Positions 1 through 8,320 of a DNA stretch of 64,000 nucleotides are shown here, piece after piece. The DNA is from Candidatus Epulonipiscium fishelsonii. Its GTDB lineage: Bacteria > Bacillota > Clostridia > Lachnospirales > Cellulosilyticaceae. The stretch covers positions 18,723 to 82,722 of the forward strand of contig LJDB01000045.1 of the NCBI GenBank assembly GCA_001983455.1. Direction: 5' to 3'. A program made the position numbers and the translations under genes. The stretch's first letter is position 1, and each line of letters starts with the position of its first letter. The notes below the pieces were generated by a model. The model was not told where the DNA came from and did no database searches. It saw only the letters and a program-made list of their open reading frames with translations.

Positions 1-1152
1 GAAAGTATAATCCTAGAGTATGGTCCAGCAGGAACCACTCATTATAGTATGGGTTTTTTAGGAAAACTTGGAGTTGATCATGAAGAACAAATTTTTACTA
101 CACATATGAGTGAAGAAGATGTAATTATGGGGGATGTTTCTCGTCTTGAAAATTCTATCATTGAACTAGACGAAAGTTATTCACCAAAAGTTATATTCGT
201 CGTAGCATCTTCCACTTCAGAAGTAATCGGGACCGATATTAAAGGAGTTTGCAGATATATGCAACCTGAAGTAGAAGCAAAACTTATCGCTTGTAATATA
301 GGAGGCTTTAGAGGTGATTATAGTGTAGGGATAGCTTATGCTTATAATTTGCTTGCTAGGGAACTTGTAAATTCCACTGAAGATAAATTAGATACTTATA
401 ATATTGTTGGACTATCAGTAGGCAACTATAGAGCTACTGCTGATTATCAAGAAATTATTCGTCTTTTAAAACAAACATATAATATGAATATTGGAACAGC
501 TTTATGCTGTGAAACAAATATAACTCAAATCCAAAACTTGGCAACTGCTAAATTAAACCTAGTCGTAAGCTGCGAAGGTTTAGATTGTGCAAAATATATG
601 GAAGAAAAGTTTGGCATTCCCTATGTTTATGGTATGCCTTATGGATATAGTGGAACAAAAAATTGGTTAACTCAAATAGGTGAAGCTTTAGAAATAAAAC
701 CTAACCCTATTATAATGAAAGAACTGGGCCAAAAAATCAGAGAAACTATGCACTATCAAATGTATAAGCGTATGTTAAAGAAACCTATGCAAGTAGCTAT
801 TGTTGCTGATTATGATAGGCTCGTTGGATTATCAGAATTTATGCAAAGCTTAGGAGCTATTGTAACCAATAAAATTTGTCTACATACATTGCAAGCTGCA
901 CAAAATCCTTCTCCCGATATTAAGTATTTGAAGCACGAGGGAGATAAAATAAGAATTTTAGAAAGTTTAAAAAATACTTTTTTACTAGGAGATGAGGTTT
1001 CCACTATGTTAGTAAACAATTCTAACACTTCTATGTGTGTAAACTCTCCCACTGTTAATAAAAGTCAAGTTGCTACACATATGCCTCTTATTGGTGCACG
1101 TGGAGCAGATATGATAAGAGAATTTTATGATGAATATATAAGAACTTTATAG
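1..1152 (+). CDS. Nitrogenase component 1-like oxidoreductase (NifD/NifE family), 5' end outside window
   Basis: The frame is open from base 1, so the gene begins before the window; the first ATG at 49 is internal. The first residues read ILEYGPAGTTHY, a motif typical of nitrogenase component 1 and related NifD/NifE-like proteins. Later segments include paired cysteines (ALCCETN, then SCEGLDC) and a VYGMPYGYSGT stretch of the same fold. Such proteins reduce difficult substrates or build cofactors together with a NifH-like ATPase, which would lie to the left. The stop codon overlaps the Shine-Dalgarno sequence of the next gene, an ABC-transporter binding lipoprotein, so the two are co-transcribed. 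Because no nif genes are visible, a role in N2 fixation is not supported; this belongs to the uncharacterised nitrogenase-like proteins linked to metal or siderophore uptake. Family certain, substrate unknown. Confidence 0.8.
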   Translation, partial: ESIILEYGPAGTTHYSMGFLGKLGVDHEEQIFTTHMSEEDVIMGDVSRLENSIIELDESYSPKVIFVVASSTSEVIGTDIKGVCRYMQPEVEAKLIACNIGGFRGDYSVGIAYAYNLLARELVNSTEDKLDTYNIVGLSVGNYRATADYQEIIRLLKQTYNMNIGTALCCETNITQIQNLATAKLNLVVSCEGLDCAKYMEEKFGIPYVYGMPYGYSGTKNWLTQIGEALEIKPNPIIMKELGQKIRETMHYQMYKRMLKKPMQVAIVADYDRLVGLSEFMQSLGAIVTNKICLHTLQAAQNPSPDIKYLKHEGDKIRILESLKNTFLLGDEVSTMLVNNSNTSMCVNSPTVNKSQVATHMPLIGARGADMIREFYDEYIRTL

Positions 1153-1161
1153 GAGGATATA

Positions 1162-2244
1162 ATGAAAAAATTATTATCAACAGTTTTAACTGCTTCAATG
1201 ATTGTAGGATTAATGACAGGGTGTAATGCAGAAAGTGCAACTGCAGAAACAGCTGTAGTTACTGCTTCAAAAAAGGAAGCACCACAAGAAACAACTATTA
1301 AGGAAGAAACTTCTGAGCCTAAAACCCAACAATTTGTTTTAAAGCATACAAACGATTTAGTAAATGCTGGGTATGCTGATATTGTTTTAGATGAAGTACC
1401 TGATAGAATAGTATCAATGAGTTCTTACCCCACTTTGGCACTATATGAAATGGGATATAATGACGAAATGATTGCTATTCCTACAACTTCAACAATACAT
1501 TATCCTGATGATTTAAAAGCAGAATTTTTACCAGGAATTATGAATAGCACGTTTGATATAGAATATATTATTTCACTAGAGCCAGATATCGTAATTTTTC
1601 CTGCAACTTCACCTAATCATATTAAAACTTTAACCGATAGTGGAATACCAGTTTATGCTATAGGTATGAGTGATATGGAAAAGAAAATGAATACCTATGA
1701 ATATATGAAGCATCAAACAGAACTTTTAGTTGAAGCATTTGGTATTGATGATGAGGCTAAAGCTGCTGGTGAATCAATTAGCCAACGCTTTGCTACTTTG
1801 GAAAAAAGAATAGAGGAAGTTAAACCTCAGTTTGAAGGAAAAACTTATATTTCTATCACAATTGCTGACCCTACAAATTATTATGCCTTAAGTGGAGCAA
1901 TGGCTAATATGATGGGTATGTTAGGCTGGACAGATGCAATGGTGGACCCAAGCAAAGAACAATCGGATGCGGGTCATGGAATGACTGGTACAGTTAATCT
2001 TGAAACGTTAGCTGTAACTGAATCTGATAAAATTTTGTATGTTGCTTCAAGAACTAGTACATTAGAAGAAGCAAGCAAACAGGTAAAAGCTGCTCAAGAA
2101 ACCAACCCTACTGTTTGGAACGCAATTCCTGCTGTTAGTAGAGGAGATGAAATAGCTCTTACTTCAAGTTATATGGTAACTTCAGGTATTCAAATTATTG
2201 AAACTTTTAATAATTTAATTGATATATTACTAGAAACAAACTAA
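1162..2244 (+). CDS. ABC transporter substrate-binding lipoprotein, FecB/BtuF-like
   Basis: The protein has 360 residues. It starts with a lipoprotein signal peptide whose lipobox LMTGC places the lipidated cysteine at residue 21. A Thr/Glu-rich linker follows, then a periplasmic-binding-protein type III fold (IVSMSSYPTLALYEMGY; LEPDIVIFP). Family members bind iron-siderophores, haem or cobalamin outside the cell and deliver them to a FecCD/BtuCD-type permease. No permease or ATPase follows here, so those components must lie upstream of the window. The start ATG sits 10 bases after the stop of the nitrogenase-like gene with a strong AGGAGG. The pairing suggests that the imported ligand is the substrate or metal source of the nitrogenase-like enzyme; this is inference. 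Confidence 0.8.
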   Translation: MKKLLSTVLTASMIVGLMTGCNAESATAETAVVTASKKEAPQETTIKEETSEPKTQQFVLKHTNDLVNAGYADIVLDEVPDRIVSMSSYPTLALYEMGYNDEMIAIPTTSTIHYPDDLKAEFLPGIMNSTFDIEYIISLEPDIVIFPATSPNHIKTLTDSGIPVYAIGMSDMEKKMNTYEYMKHQTELLVEAFGIDDEAKAAGESISQRFATLEKRIEEVKPQFEGKTYISITIADPTNYYALSGAMANMMGMLGWTDAMVDPSKEQSDAGHGMTGTVNLETLAVTESDKILYVASRTSTLEEASKQVKAAQETNPTVWNAIPAVSRGDEIALTSSYMVTSGIQIIETFNNLIDILLETN

Positions 2245-2255
2245 GAGAACTAATG

Positions 2256-2290
2256 TATAAACTCTCTTCTATGCTTGAAGGGAGTTTATA
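2256..2290. terminator. Bidirectional terminator hairpin
   Basis: A 14-bp stem (TATAAACTCTCTTC with GAAGGGAGTTTATA, one G-T pair) has a 7-base loop and sits between the convergent binding-protein and OsmC genes. AT-rich sequence follows on both sides. Confidence 0.75.
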
Positions 2291-2303
2291 ATAATATTTA
2301 GAT

Positions 2304-2744
2304 TTATTCAATAACGATACCAGTGCATTTCATTGGAACACCATTTGCAAGAGAATCACCAACTGGACAATGTTGTTCAACAAAAACTGCGAATTTTTCT
2401 ACTTCTTCTCTTGGTGAATTAGTTTTAAAATGCATCTTATAGCGTATTTCTAGAAACCCTTTTCTTATTGGAGCTATATCTCTAAGACCATCATAATCTA
2501 TATCACCTTCTATTTCTACATAAAAATCATCTAATTTTATTCCTTGGCTTTCTGCAAATGTAAATGCAACAATTGTTTGACAAGCACCTAATGCACATAG
2601 TAAGTGTTCTGTTGGAGTCGCTGATTCATCTGTTCCACCCGCTGCTTTAGGTTCATCCATCATAATAGTAAACTTTCGAGCTTTTGTTTCCACTACCATT
2701 CCATGTGGCATTTTCTTTGCAGTAGCTTTAGTTACAGTTTTCAT
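2304..2744 (-). CDS. OsmC/Ohr family protein
   Basis: The protein has 146 residues. It shows the OsmC fold signature: GGTDESATPTEHLLCALGAC near residues 36-55 and a second cysteine in EQHCPVGDS near residue 128. These two cysteines are the redox pair used by OsmC/Ohr proteins to reduce organic hydroperoxides; many clostridial members of this subgroup are uncharacterised (YhfA-like). The start ATG is preceded by AAGGAGG on the minus strand. The gene stands alone, convergent with the transporter gene and divergent from metK. Confident on family, not on whether it is a true peroxidase. Confidence 0.85.
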   Translation of the reverse strand: MKTVTKATAKKMPHGMVVETKARKFTIMMDEPKAAGGTDESATPTEHLLCALGACQTIVAFTFAESQGIKLDDFYVEIEGDIDYDGLRDIAPIRKGFLEIRYKMHFKTNSPREEVEKFAVFVEQHCPVGDSLANGVPMKCTGIVIE

Positions 2745-2809
2745 ATTTAAAACCTCCTTATAATGCTATCTTACTTTTATAGAGTACCCGAGCAAATAAA
2801 CATTTATTC

Positions 2810-2858
2810 TTGCACCACTAAGTAAACAATATTCACCAAGTAAGAATTAGTGGTACAA
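2810..2858 (+). promoter_or_regulatory. Stem-loop in the metK leader region
   Basis: TTGCACCACTA (2810-2820) pairs with TAGTGGTACAA (2848-2858), 11 bp with one C-A mismatch and a 27-base loop. It lies about 90 bases before the metK start. It does not match the SAM-I or SMK riboswitch cores that I could recognise, so it may be an operator or an attenuator of unknown type. Confidence 0.35.
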
Positions 2859-2947
2859 ACTTTAGCTTTTAGGAATAGACCATGAAGTCTTAGCTAATAA
2901 TATTAACGAATACAACAATAATTTAATTTTATGTGGAGGAATTTTTT

Positions 2948-4120
2948 ATGAAAAGACTTTTTACTTCAGAATCAGTAACCGAAGGACATCCAGACAAAAT
3001 GGCAGATCAAATTTCAGATGCCGTTTTGGATGCAATTTATGAAAAAGATCCAATGGCACGAGTAGCATGCGAAACAGCCATTACCACTGGATTGGTGGTA
3101 GTAATGGGTGAAATCACTACTAGTTGTTATGTGGATATAAACAAAATAGCAAGAGAAACAATTAATCAGATTGGATATAATAATCCAGAGTATGGTTTTG
3201 ATGGAAATACTTGCGGAGTAATGGTTGCTTTAGACGAGCAATCTCCAGATATTGCTCAAGGAGTTAACAAATCTCTAGAAACAAGACAAAGTGATGTTGA
3301 AGATGATCATGGAGCTGGTGACCAGGGAATGATGTTTGGATTTGCTTGTAATGAAACTGAAGAATTTATGCCAATGCCTATAGCACTTTCTCATAGAATA
3401 ACAAATCGTTTATCAGAAGTAAGAAAAAATGGCATAATATCATATTTAAGGCCAGATGGAAAAGCTCAAGTTACAGTTGAATACAAAAATGATGTTCCTA
3501 TCAGAATTGAAGCTGTTGTTGTTTCAACCCAACACGCTGCTGATGTTACTCACGAACAAATTTGTAAAGATATTATGGAACATGTAATCAAGGCAGTTAT
3601 TCCATCAAATTTAATTGATGAAAATACTAAATACTATATTAATCCAACAGGACGATTTGTAATTGGAGGCCCCGTTGGAGATGCAGGACTTACAGGAAGA
3701 AAAATTATTGTTGACACATATGGAGGATATGCAAGTCATGGAGGCGGTGCATTCTCTGGAAAAGACCCAACAAAAGTGGACCGCTCTGGAGCATATGCTG
3801 CAAGATATGTTGCTAAAAATATAGTAGCAGCAGGGCTTGCTACAAAATGTGAAATTGAGCTTGCATATGCGATTGGTGTTGCAAGACCAGTTTCAGTTTT
3901 AGTAGACACATATGGCACAGGTAAGGTAAGTAATGAAAAATTAGTTGAAATAATAAATAAAGTATTTGACTTAAGACCATCAGGTATAATCAAGATGCTT
4001 GACTTAAGACGTCCAATTTATAGGCAAACTGCAGCATATGGACACTTTGGAAGAAATGATATACAAGTTCCTTGGGAAAAAACTGATAAAGTTGATGAAT
4101 TAAAAGCTTATTTTGCATAA
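2948..4120 (+). CDS. metK: S-adenosylmethionine synthetase
   Basis: MetK condenses methionine with ATP to give SAM, the cell's main methyl donor. All signature motifs are present: GHPDK near the N-terminus, [12 protein letters not shown] around residue 110 and [19 protein letters not shown] around residue 260. The length of 390 residues is normal. I chose the ATG at 2948 because GGAGGA lies 7 bases upstream; a GTG at 2933 is in frame but overlaps that Shine-Dalgarno sequence. The gene is monocistronic: a strong hairpin follows directly and an inverted repeat lies in the leader. Confidence 0.97.
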   Translation: MKRLFTSESVTEGHPDKMADQISDAVLDAIYEKDPMARVACETAITTGLVVVMGEITTSCYVDINKIARETINQIGYNNPEYGFDGNTCGVMVALDEQSPDIAQGVNKSLETRQSDVEDDHGAGDQGMMFGFACNETEEFMPMPIALSHRITNRLSEVRKNGIISYLRPDGKAQVTVEYKNDVPIRIEAVVVSTQHAADVTHEQICKDIMEHVIKAVIPSNLIDENTKYYINPTGRFVIGGPVGDAGLTGRKIIVDTYGGYASHGGGAFSGKDPTKVDRSGAYAARYVAKNIVAAGLATKCEIELAYAIGVARPVSVLVDTYGTGKVSNEKLVEIINKVFDLRPSGIIKMLDLRRPIYRQTAAYGHFGRNDIQVPWEKTDKVDELKAYFA

Positions 4121-4149
4121 AATATAGGAGCACAGTGTGCTCCTATATT
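4121..4149 (+). terminator. metK terminator
   Basis: A perfect 13-bp stem (AATATAGGAGCAC with GTGCTCCTATATT) has a 3-base loop and begins at the base after the stop codon. No T-run follows. The core AGGAGCAC-N3-GTGCTCCT is the same as in the tuf terminator at 20622. Confidence 0.75.
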
Positions 4150-4314
4150 CGTTAATACACTTAAGTATTAAAATATTTTTTATTAAAATACTTGATAAAT
4201 TTTTGAATTTATTGTATATTTATTAGGGAAAGTATAATTAGATTTATTATATATTTTTATTTTTCGATACATATTAAATATAACAATTGCAAAACAAACT
4301 TTAAGGAGATCATC

Positions 4315-5973
4315 ATGAATAAAAAACTAAAAAAAAGTGTTGCACTAATATTAGGCATGACAATTACATCCACATCTATGCCAACTTATGCATCAGGATT
4401 TTTAAATATAGTTATAAACGCTGAACCAGATGAAAACGAAATGGATGAACCAGAGGCCAGTTATTCTGTTGTTGAACCAGAATCTGATAAGCCTGAACAA
4501 TCTGTTGTTCAACCAGAACCTGAAAAACCTGAACAATCTATTGTTGAGTCAAAGCCAGAGCCTGAGTTGTCTACACCAGAAACTAGTACACAAATAAATT
4601 TATCAACATTTGGCAAGACTAAAATCCAGCAAATAACTGAGAGTAATATGGATATGTTAAACGATGAATTAACAAGTATATCAAGATATGCATTTGTGCC
4701 AAAACGCACTATATTTGAACAAAATGATATTTTATATGTAGTTGACGTATCCAGCATAAATAAAACAATCCCCATTACAGATTTAGAAACAAACTATACA
4801 TATCAAATAGATAACTGGATAGATACAACAGTAATTATTGAAGGATTTAATATACATACCTTAGATAAAGTTTCGTCTAAGAAAATACCACTGGATTTAC
4901 CTATATTTGCTGGCTTTCATGCTAGTGAAGATTTTTATTTTATGCTTTCTGGCCAAACTCAAGAAAAAAAACTGACAATTACAAGTGGACTAAGAGAAGA
5001 AACTTGGGAAGAAGATTTACATTTAGAAGTAATTAGAGTTGATAAATACGATAAAAACTTCAATCATCATGGAACAACTTCCATTAATTCAGCAGATTTA
5101 TTTACCGTAAGCCCGTTTGAGTCTGGAAATGTCGCTATGACTTCAAACGACAATAAATTAATAATTCATACTTCAAGAGAGATGCTTGCCAACGAGTCTG
5201 ATGGAAGAAATCATCAGGCACAACTTACTATCGACATTGACATTGATACTATGCAACATCTAAATCCTTTGGAAAGCTGGAACCAATCAAATTATGTAAG
5301 CCATTCATTTAATCAGTTTGCTAAATATGATGGTGACCAACCTATTTTATTGGATTTAGGAGATGCTTATCCAAGAGCACTACTTATTACAAAATATGGA
5401 GTAGAAGATATTCCTGAATTTTGGAAAGATGAAACAATTAATATATTTGAAATTTCAGGAAATGTTGGGGCAAATCAGACAGGACTGACTGTTGGTGGAT
5501 TTGAAATTTCGGACAACAATTATTTAACTGCAATTAATTCAATTAATTATGACTTAGCTACAGGATTTACTAGCTATGAAATTGAAGGACTAACGGAAGA
5601 GGAACGTGACATTATCATATTCATCACTAACAAAGACAGTGGAGAAACTCAGGAATTGAAGCTTACAAACTATGAAAATACAAATAGCCTTGGAGGTACA
5701 CCAAAACTTGTTCCTCTTGGTAATAATCAATTCATGGTGTTGTGGAATGAATTTACAGGATGTAGCTACGAGAAAAATATATTTGGACAATTTGATATAA
5801 CCTCAGAGAAACAACATTTGAAATATATTGTCATTGATGAAAATGGTAAAAGATTAAGCAAAATAAAAACATTTGTTGCAGGCAATTTATCTCAATATGT
5901 TCAGCCTATTAAAATAGACGATAAAGTTGTATGGGTGGCAGCTGAAAACTACTATTCAATTTCATTAAATTAA
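4315..5973 (+). CDS. Secreted protein, paralogue of the C-terminal region of the SLH protein at 46482
   Basis: The protein has 552 residues. A signal peptide (MNKKLKKSVALILGMTITST, cleavage probably after YASG) is followed by a Pro/Glu/Ser-rich linker with repeats such as PEPEKPEQS (residues about 40-95). A globular region of about 450 residues then aligns along its length with residues 190-623 of the SLH protein encoded at 46482-48353; shared strings include SGNVAM/AGNVAM, KLIIHT, GLTVGGFEI/GLIVGGFEI and QYVQPI/MYVQPI. The globular domain is probably a beta-rich extracellular domain, but I do not recognise a named family. Here the SLH anchor is replaced by the Pro-rich linker. AAGGAG precedes the ATG. 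The function is unknown. Confidence 0.75.
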   Translation: MNKKLKKSVALILGMTITSTSMPTYASGFLNIVINAEPDENEMDEPEASYSVVEPESDKPEQSVVQPEPEKPEQSIVESKPEPELSTPETSTQINLSTFGKTKIQQITESNMDMLNDELTSISRYAFVPKRTIFEQNDILYVVDVSSINKTIPITDLETNYTYQIDNWIDTTVIIEGFNIHTLDKVSSKKIPLDLPIFAGFHASEDFYFMLSGQTQEKKLTITSGLREETWEEDLHLEVIRVDKYDKNFNHHGTTSINSADLFTVSPFESGNVAMTSNDNKLIIHTSREMLANESDGRNHQAQLTIDIDIDTMQHLNPLESWNQSNYVSHSFNQFAKYDGDQPILLDLGDAYPRALLITKYGVEDIPEFWKDETINIFEISGNVGANQTGLTVGGFEISDNNYLTAINSINYDLATGFTSYEIEGLTEEERDIIIFITNKDSGETQELKLTNYENTNSLGGTPKLVPLGNNQFMVLWNEFTGCSYEKNIFGQFDITSEKQHLKYIVIDENGKRLSKIKTFVAGNLSQYVQPIKIDDKVVWVAAENYYSISLN

Positions 5974-5979
5974 CCTAAC

Positions 5980-6019
5980 ATAAAGAGAATTTATCTATTC
6001 CTAGTTAAAGTCTCTTTAT
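5980..6019 (+). terminator. Possible weak terminator hairpin
   Basis: ATAAAGAGA (5980-5988) pairs with TCTCTTTAT (6011-6019) across a 22-base loop, shortly after the secreted protein gene. Confidence 0.4.
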
Positions 6020-6173
6020 AAATTATAATTTCAAATTAATTTTAATCTAAAAAATTTAACTATAGACATTACAGTTGCAATATATATAGAACGGGAAGTT
6101 CGTTCTATAAGAATAATTAACTAAATAATAAAATACACTAAGTATAAATAACAAGAAAAGATGGAGGAAATTT

Positions 6174-6512
6174 ATGTCAGTAATCAGAAAAATGAACCAA
6201 TTTAAAAAAAGGTCTGCTAGAAAAAGAAAGGGTGCTAAAAAACGTAATCCTCGAAAAATAGCAGAAATTAAAAGAAGAACAAAATGGAGAAGAAAAAGAT
6301 TTCTAAAAAAAATGCAAAAATCTACTGAAAAAAGTAATCCCTCAAAAAAAAAGCCTGTAAAAGAAAAAATTAAAAAAATGTTAAAAAAAATAACCAAAGT
6401 TGCTCCTAAAAAACCTGCAGAAAATAACCCAATATTGTCTGGGACACAACATATCCAATTTACCGAAAATATACATCCTGCAGAAGACATACAAACTATA
6501 CAAAATACATAA
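6174..6512 (+). CDS. Small, very basic Lys/Arg-rich protein
   Basis: The protein has 112 residues. The first 80 residues hold 27 Lys and 11 Arg, with runs such as RKRKGAKKR and KEKIKKMLKKITK, and the last 30 residues are neutral to acidic. The composition resembles bacterial histone H1-like or other polycationic nucleic-acid-binding proteins, but no family signature is visible. The gene is supported by a good Shine-Dalgarno sequence (TGGAGG, 8 bases before the ATG) and a strong terminator right behind it. The hydrophobic frame on the opposite strand over the same bases is a mirror of the AAA/AAG codons. The role is unknown; DNA or RNA binding is inference. Confidence 0.6.
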   Translation: MSVIRKMNQFKKRSARKRKGAKKRNPRKIAEIKRRTKWRRKRFLKKMQKSTEKSNPSKKKPVKEKIKKMLKKITKVAPKKPAENNPILSGTQHIQFTENIHPAEDIQTIQNT

Positions 6513-6517
6513 AATTC

Positions 6518-6550
6518 ATAAAAGAGCGAACACATAGTTCGCTCTTTTAT
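6518..6550. terminator. Bidirectional terminator
   Basis: A perfect 14-bp stem (ATAAAAGAGCGAAC with GTTCGCTCTTTTAT) has a 5-base loop between the convergent basic-protein gene and the dehydratase gene. Confidence 0.85.
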
Positions 6551-6552
6551 TT

Positions 6553-8232
6553 CTAATCTCGATTTGGAATAATTGCTCCATTAGATGAAGACGAAACTGT
6601 TCTTTTATAGTGATGTAAATATCCCTTTACATTTCGATTATATTCATAGGAAGTTTCTTTTTTTCGTTGTTCAAAGTCAACATTTAAAGCTTCAATAGTC
6701 CTTGCATTCAGGTCAACTTCTATCATATCCCCATTTTTTAAATATGCAATAGGCCCATCGTCTGCTGCCTCTGGGCAAATGTGTCCTACAAAACATCCAT
6801 TATTTGAACCTGAAAAACGCCCATCCGTAATTAAACAAACTTTATCTCCTAAGTTCATACCCACTAGTAATTTCATAGCTTTATACATTTCAGGCATTCC
6901 TGGACCACCTTTTGGTCCTTCATTACGAATAACAACAACTTCACCACTTACAACTTCTCCGTTTCTAATGCCTAAGAGTGCATCTTCTTCACTTTCATAG
7001 ATATGAGCTGAACCTACAAAATGATGAGCTGAAGATGGTACAGCTGAAGGTTTTGCAACAGCTCCTGCTGGAGCAATGTTCCCTTTTAAAATAGCAATTC
7101 CTCCACATTGATGGACAGGGTTATCCATTTCACGAATTACATTTTTATTTCTAATTTCACATATAGATAAGTTTTCGTCTAGGGATTTAGTGTTGCAAGT
7201 AATATCCTGTTTGTCTAAGCAGGAACGAATTGATTTCATTATAGCTTGAACCCCTCCAGCTTCATAAAAATCAAGCAAAGTGCAATCTCCTGCTGGTATC
7301 ATTGGCACAAGATGTGGAACGGAAATAGAAATTTCTCCAAATTCAAAGATGTCTAGAGAAATCTCTGCCTCATATGCAATAGCTAAAATATGTAAAACCG
7401 CATTTGTTGAGCCACCTATAGCAGAATTAACACGTATACTATTTGTTAGTGCTTCCTTTGTAACAATATCTCTTGGACAAATATTTTTAAATACCAACTC
7501 CATAATAGCTTTTCCAGTTTCAAAAGCAACGGCATATCTACGACTATACACCGCTGGAATTGTCGCACTGTTTGGAAGGCTCATACCCATAGATTCTGCC
7601 AAGCAACACATGGTATTTGCAGTCCCAAGCATAGCACAAGAACCAATTGTTGGAACAGCGTTATTTTCTACCCAATTAAACATCTCCTCAGAAATTAATC
7701 CTTGTTTTAAAGCACCTTCTGACTGTTGAATAATAGAGTGGTCAATATATTGTCCACCATAGGGGTTGTTTTCAGTCATTCTTCCAGGCAAAGTTGGTCC
7801 ACCATTCAAAAATATTGCAGGCAAATTTAGACGAACTGCACCCATCAGCATTCCTGGAACAATCTTATCACATGAACCAATCAACACTATACCATCAAGT
7901 TTATGAGCTTCCACCATCGCTTCAATGTCATTTGCTATCATTTCACGAGTTGGCAAAACATATCTCATTCCACTATGTCCCATGCTTATTCCGTCACATG
8001 CTCCTACTGTGCCAAACTCCATTGGAGTCCCCCCGTTAGCATAAATCCCTTGTTTAACACGCTCTGTTAAAATTCTTAAATTTGCATGTCCAGGACATAT
8101 CTCGTTAAAACTATTTACTATACCAATTATAGGCTTTTTCATTTCTTCATCACTAAAACCACTAGAGCGATATAATGCTCTAACGTTTGCATATTCTGCT
8201 CCTTGCATGATACTTGCACTTCTATATTCCAT
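6553..8232 (-). CDS. ilvD: IlvD/Edd family dehydratase (dihydroxy-acid or sugar-acid dehydratase)
   Basis: The enzyme has 559 residues. Iron-sulfur ligand cysteines are visible in NEICPGH, LIGSCDK and PTIGSCAMLGTANTM, and the C-terminal half carries LITDGRFSGSNNGCFVGHICPEA, the family's catalytic and Mg-binding region. IlvD converts 2,3-dihydroxy acids to 2-keto acids in branched-chain amino acid synthesis. The string SCAMLGTANTM differs from the usual IlvD CSGMFTANSM and looks closer to sugar-acid dehydratases, and no other ilv gene is nearby, so the substrate is open. The start at 8232 was chosen because GGAGG lies 7 bases upstream; the frame extends 17 codons further without a ribosome site. 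The gene lies 88 bases downstream of the beta-lactamase-fold gene on the same strand. Confidence 0.75.
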   Translation of the reverse strand: MEYRSASIMQGAEYANVRALYRSSGFSDEEMKKPIIGIVNSFNEICPGHANLRILTERVKQGIYANGGTPMEFGTVGACDGISMGHSGMRYVLPTREMIANDIEAMVEAHKLDGIVLIGSCDKIVPGMLMGAVRLNLPAIFLNGGPTLPGRMTENNPYGGQYIDHSIIQQSEGALKQGLISEEMFNWVENNAVPTIGSCAMLGTANTMCCLAESMGMSLPNSATIPAVYSRRYAVAFETGKAIMELVFKNICPRDIVTKEALTNSIRVNSAIGGSTNAVLHILAIAYEAEISLDIFEFGEISISVPHLVPMIPAGDCTLLDFYEAGGVQAIMKSIRSCLDKQDITCNTKSLDENLSICEIRNKNVIREMDNPVHQCGGIAILKGNIAPAGAVAKPSAVPSSAHHFVGSAHIYESEEDALLGIRNGEVVSGEVVVIRNEGPKGGPGMPEMYKAMKLLVGMNLGDKVCLITDGRFSGSNNGCFVGHICPEAADDGPIAYLKNGDMIEVDLNARTIEALNVDFEQRKKETSYEYNRNVKGYLHHYKRTVSSSSNGAIIPNRD

Positions 8233-8320
8233 AAAGTCCTCCAAATTTAAATTTATAAGTTCTGTATATAGGACTGACCTCACCTAGTGAAAGATCTTAG
8301 TTTATAAAACATGATATGCT

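Noticed and set aside
1..1152. Nitrogen fixation gene nifD
   Set aside because: Only a component 1-like protein is visible and the neighbour is a metal-chelate uptake lipoprotein; no nifH, nifK or nifB is in the window.
6056..6535. Minus-strand 159-codon frame coding a very hydrophobic, Phe/Leu-rich protein
   Set aside because: It is the antisense mirror of the Lys-rich gene at 6174. It lacks a ribosome site, whereas the plus-strand gene has a good one and its own terminator.
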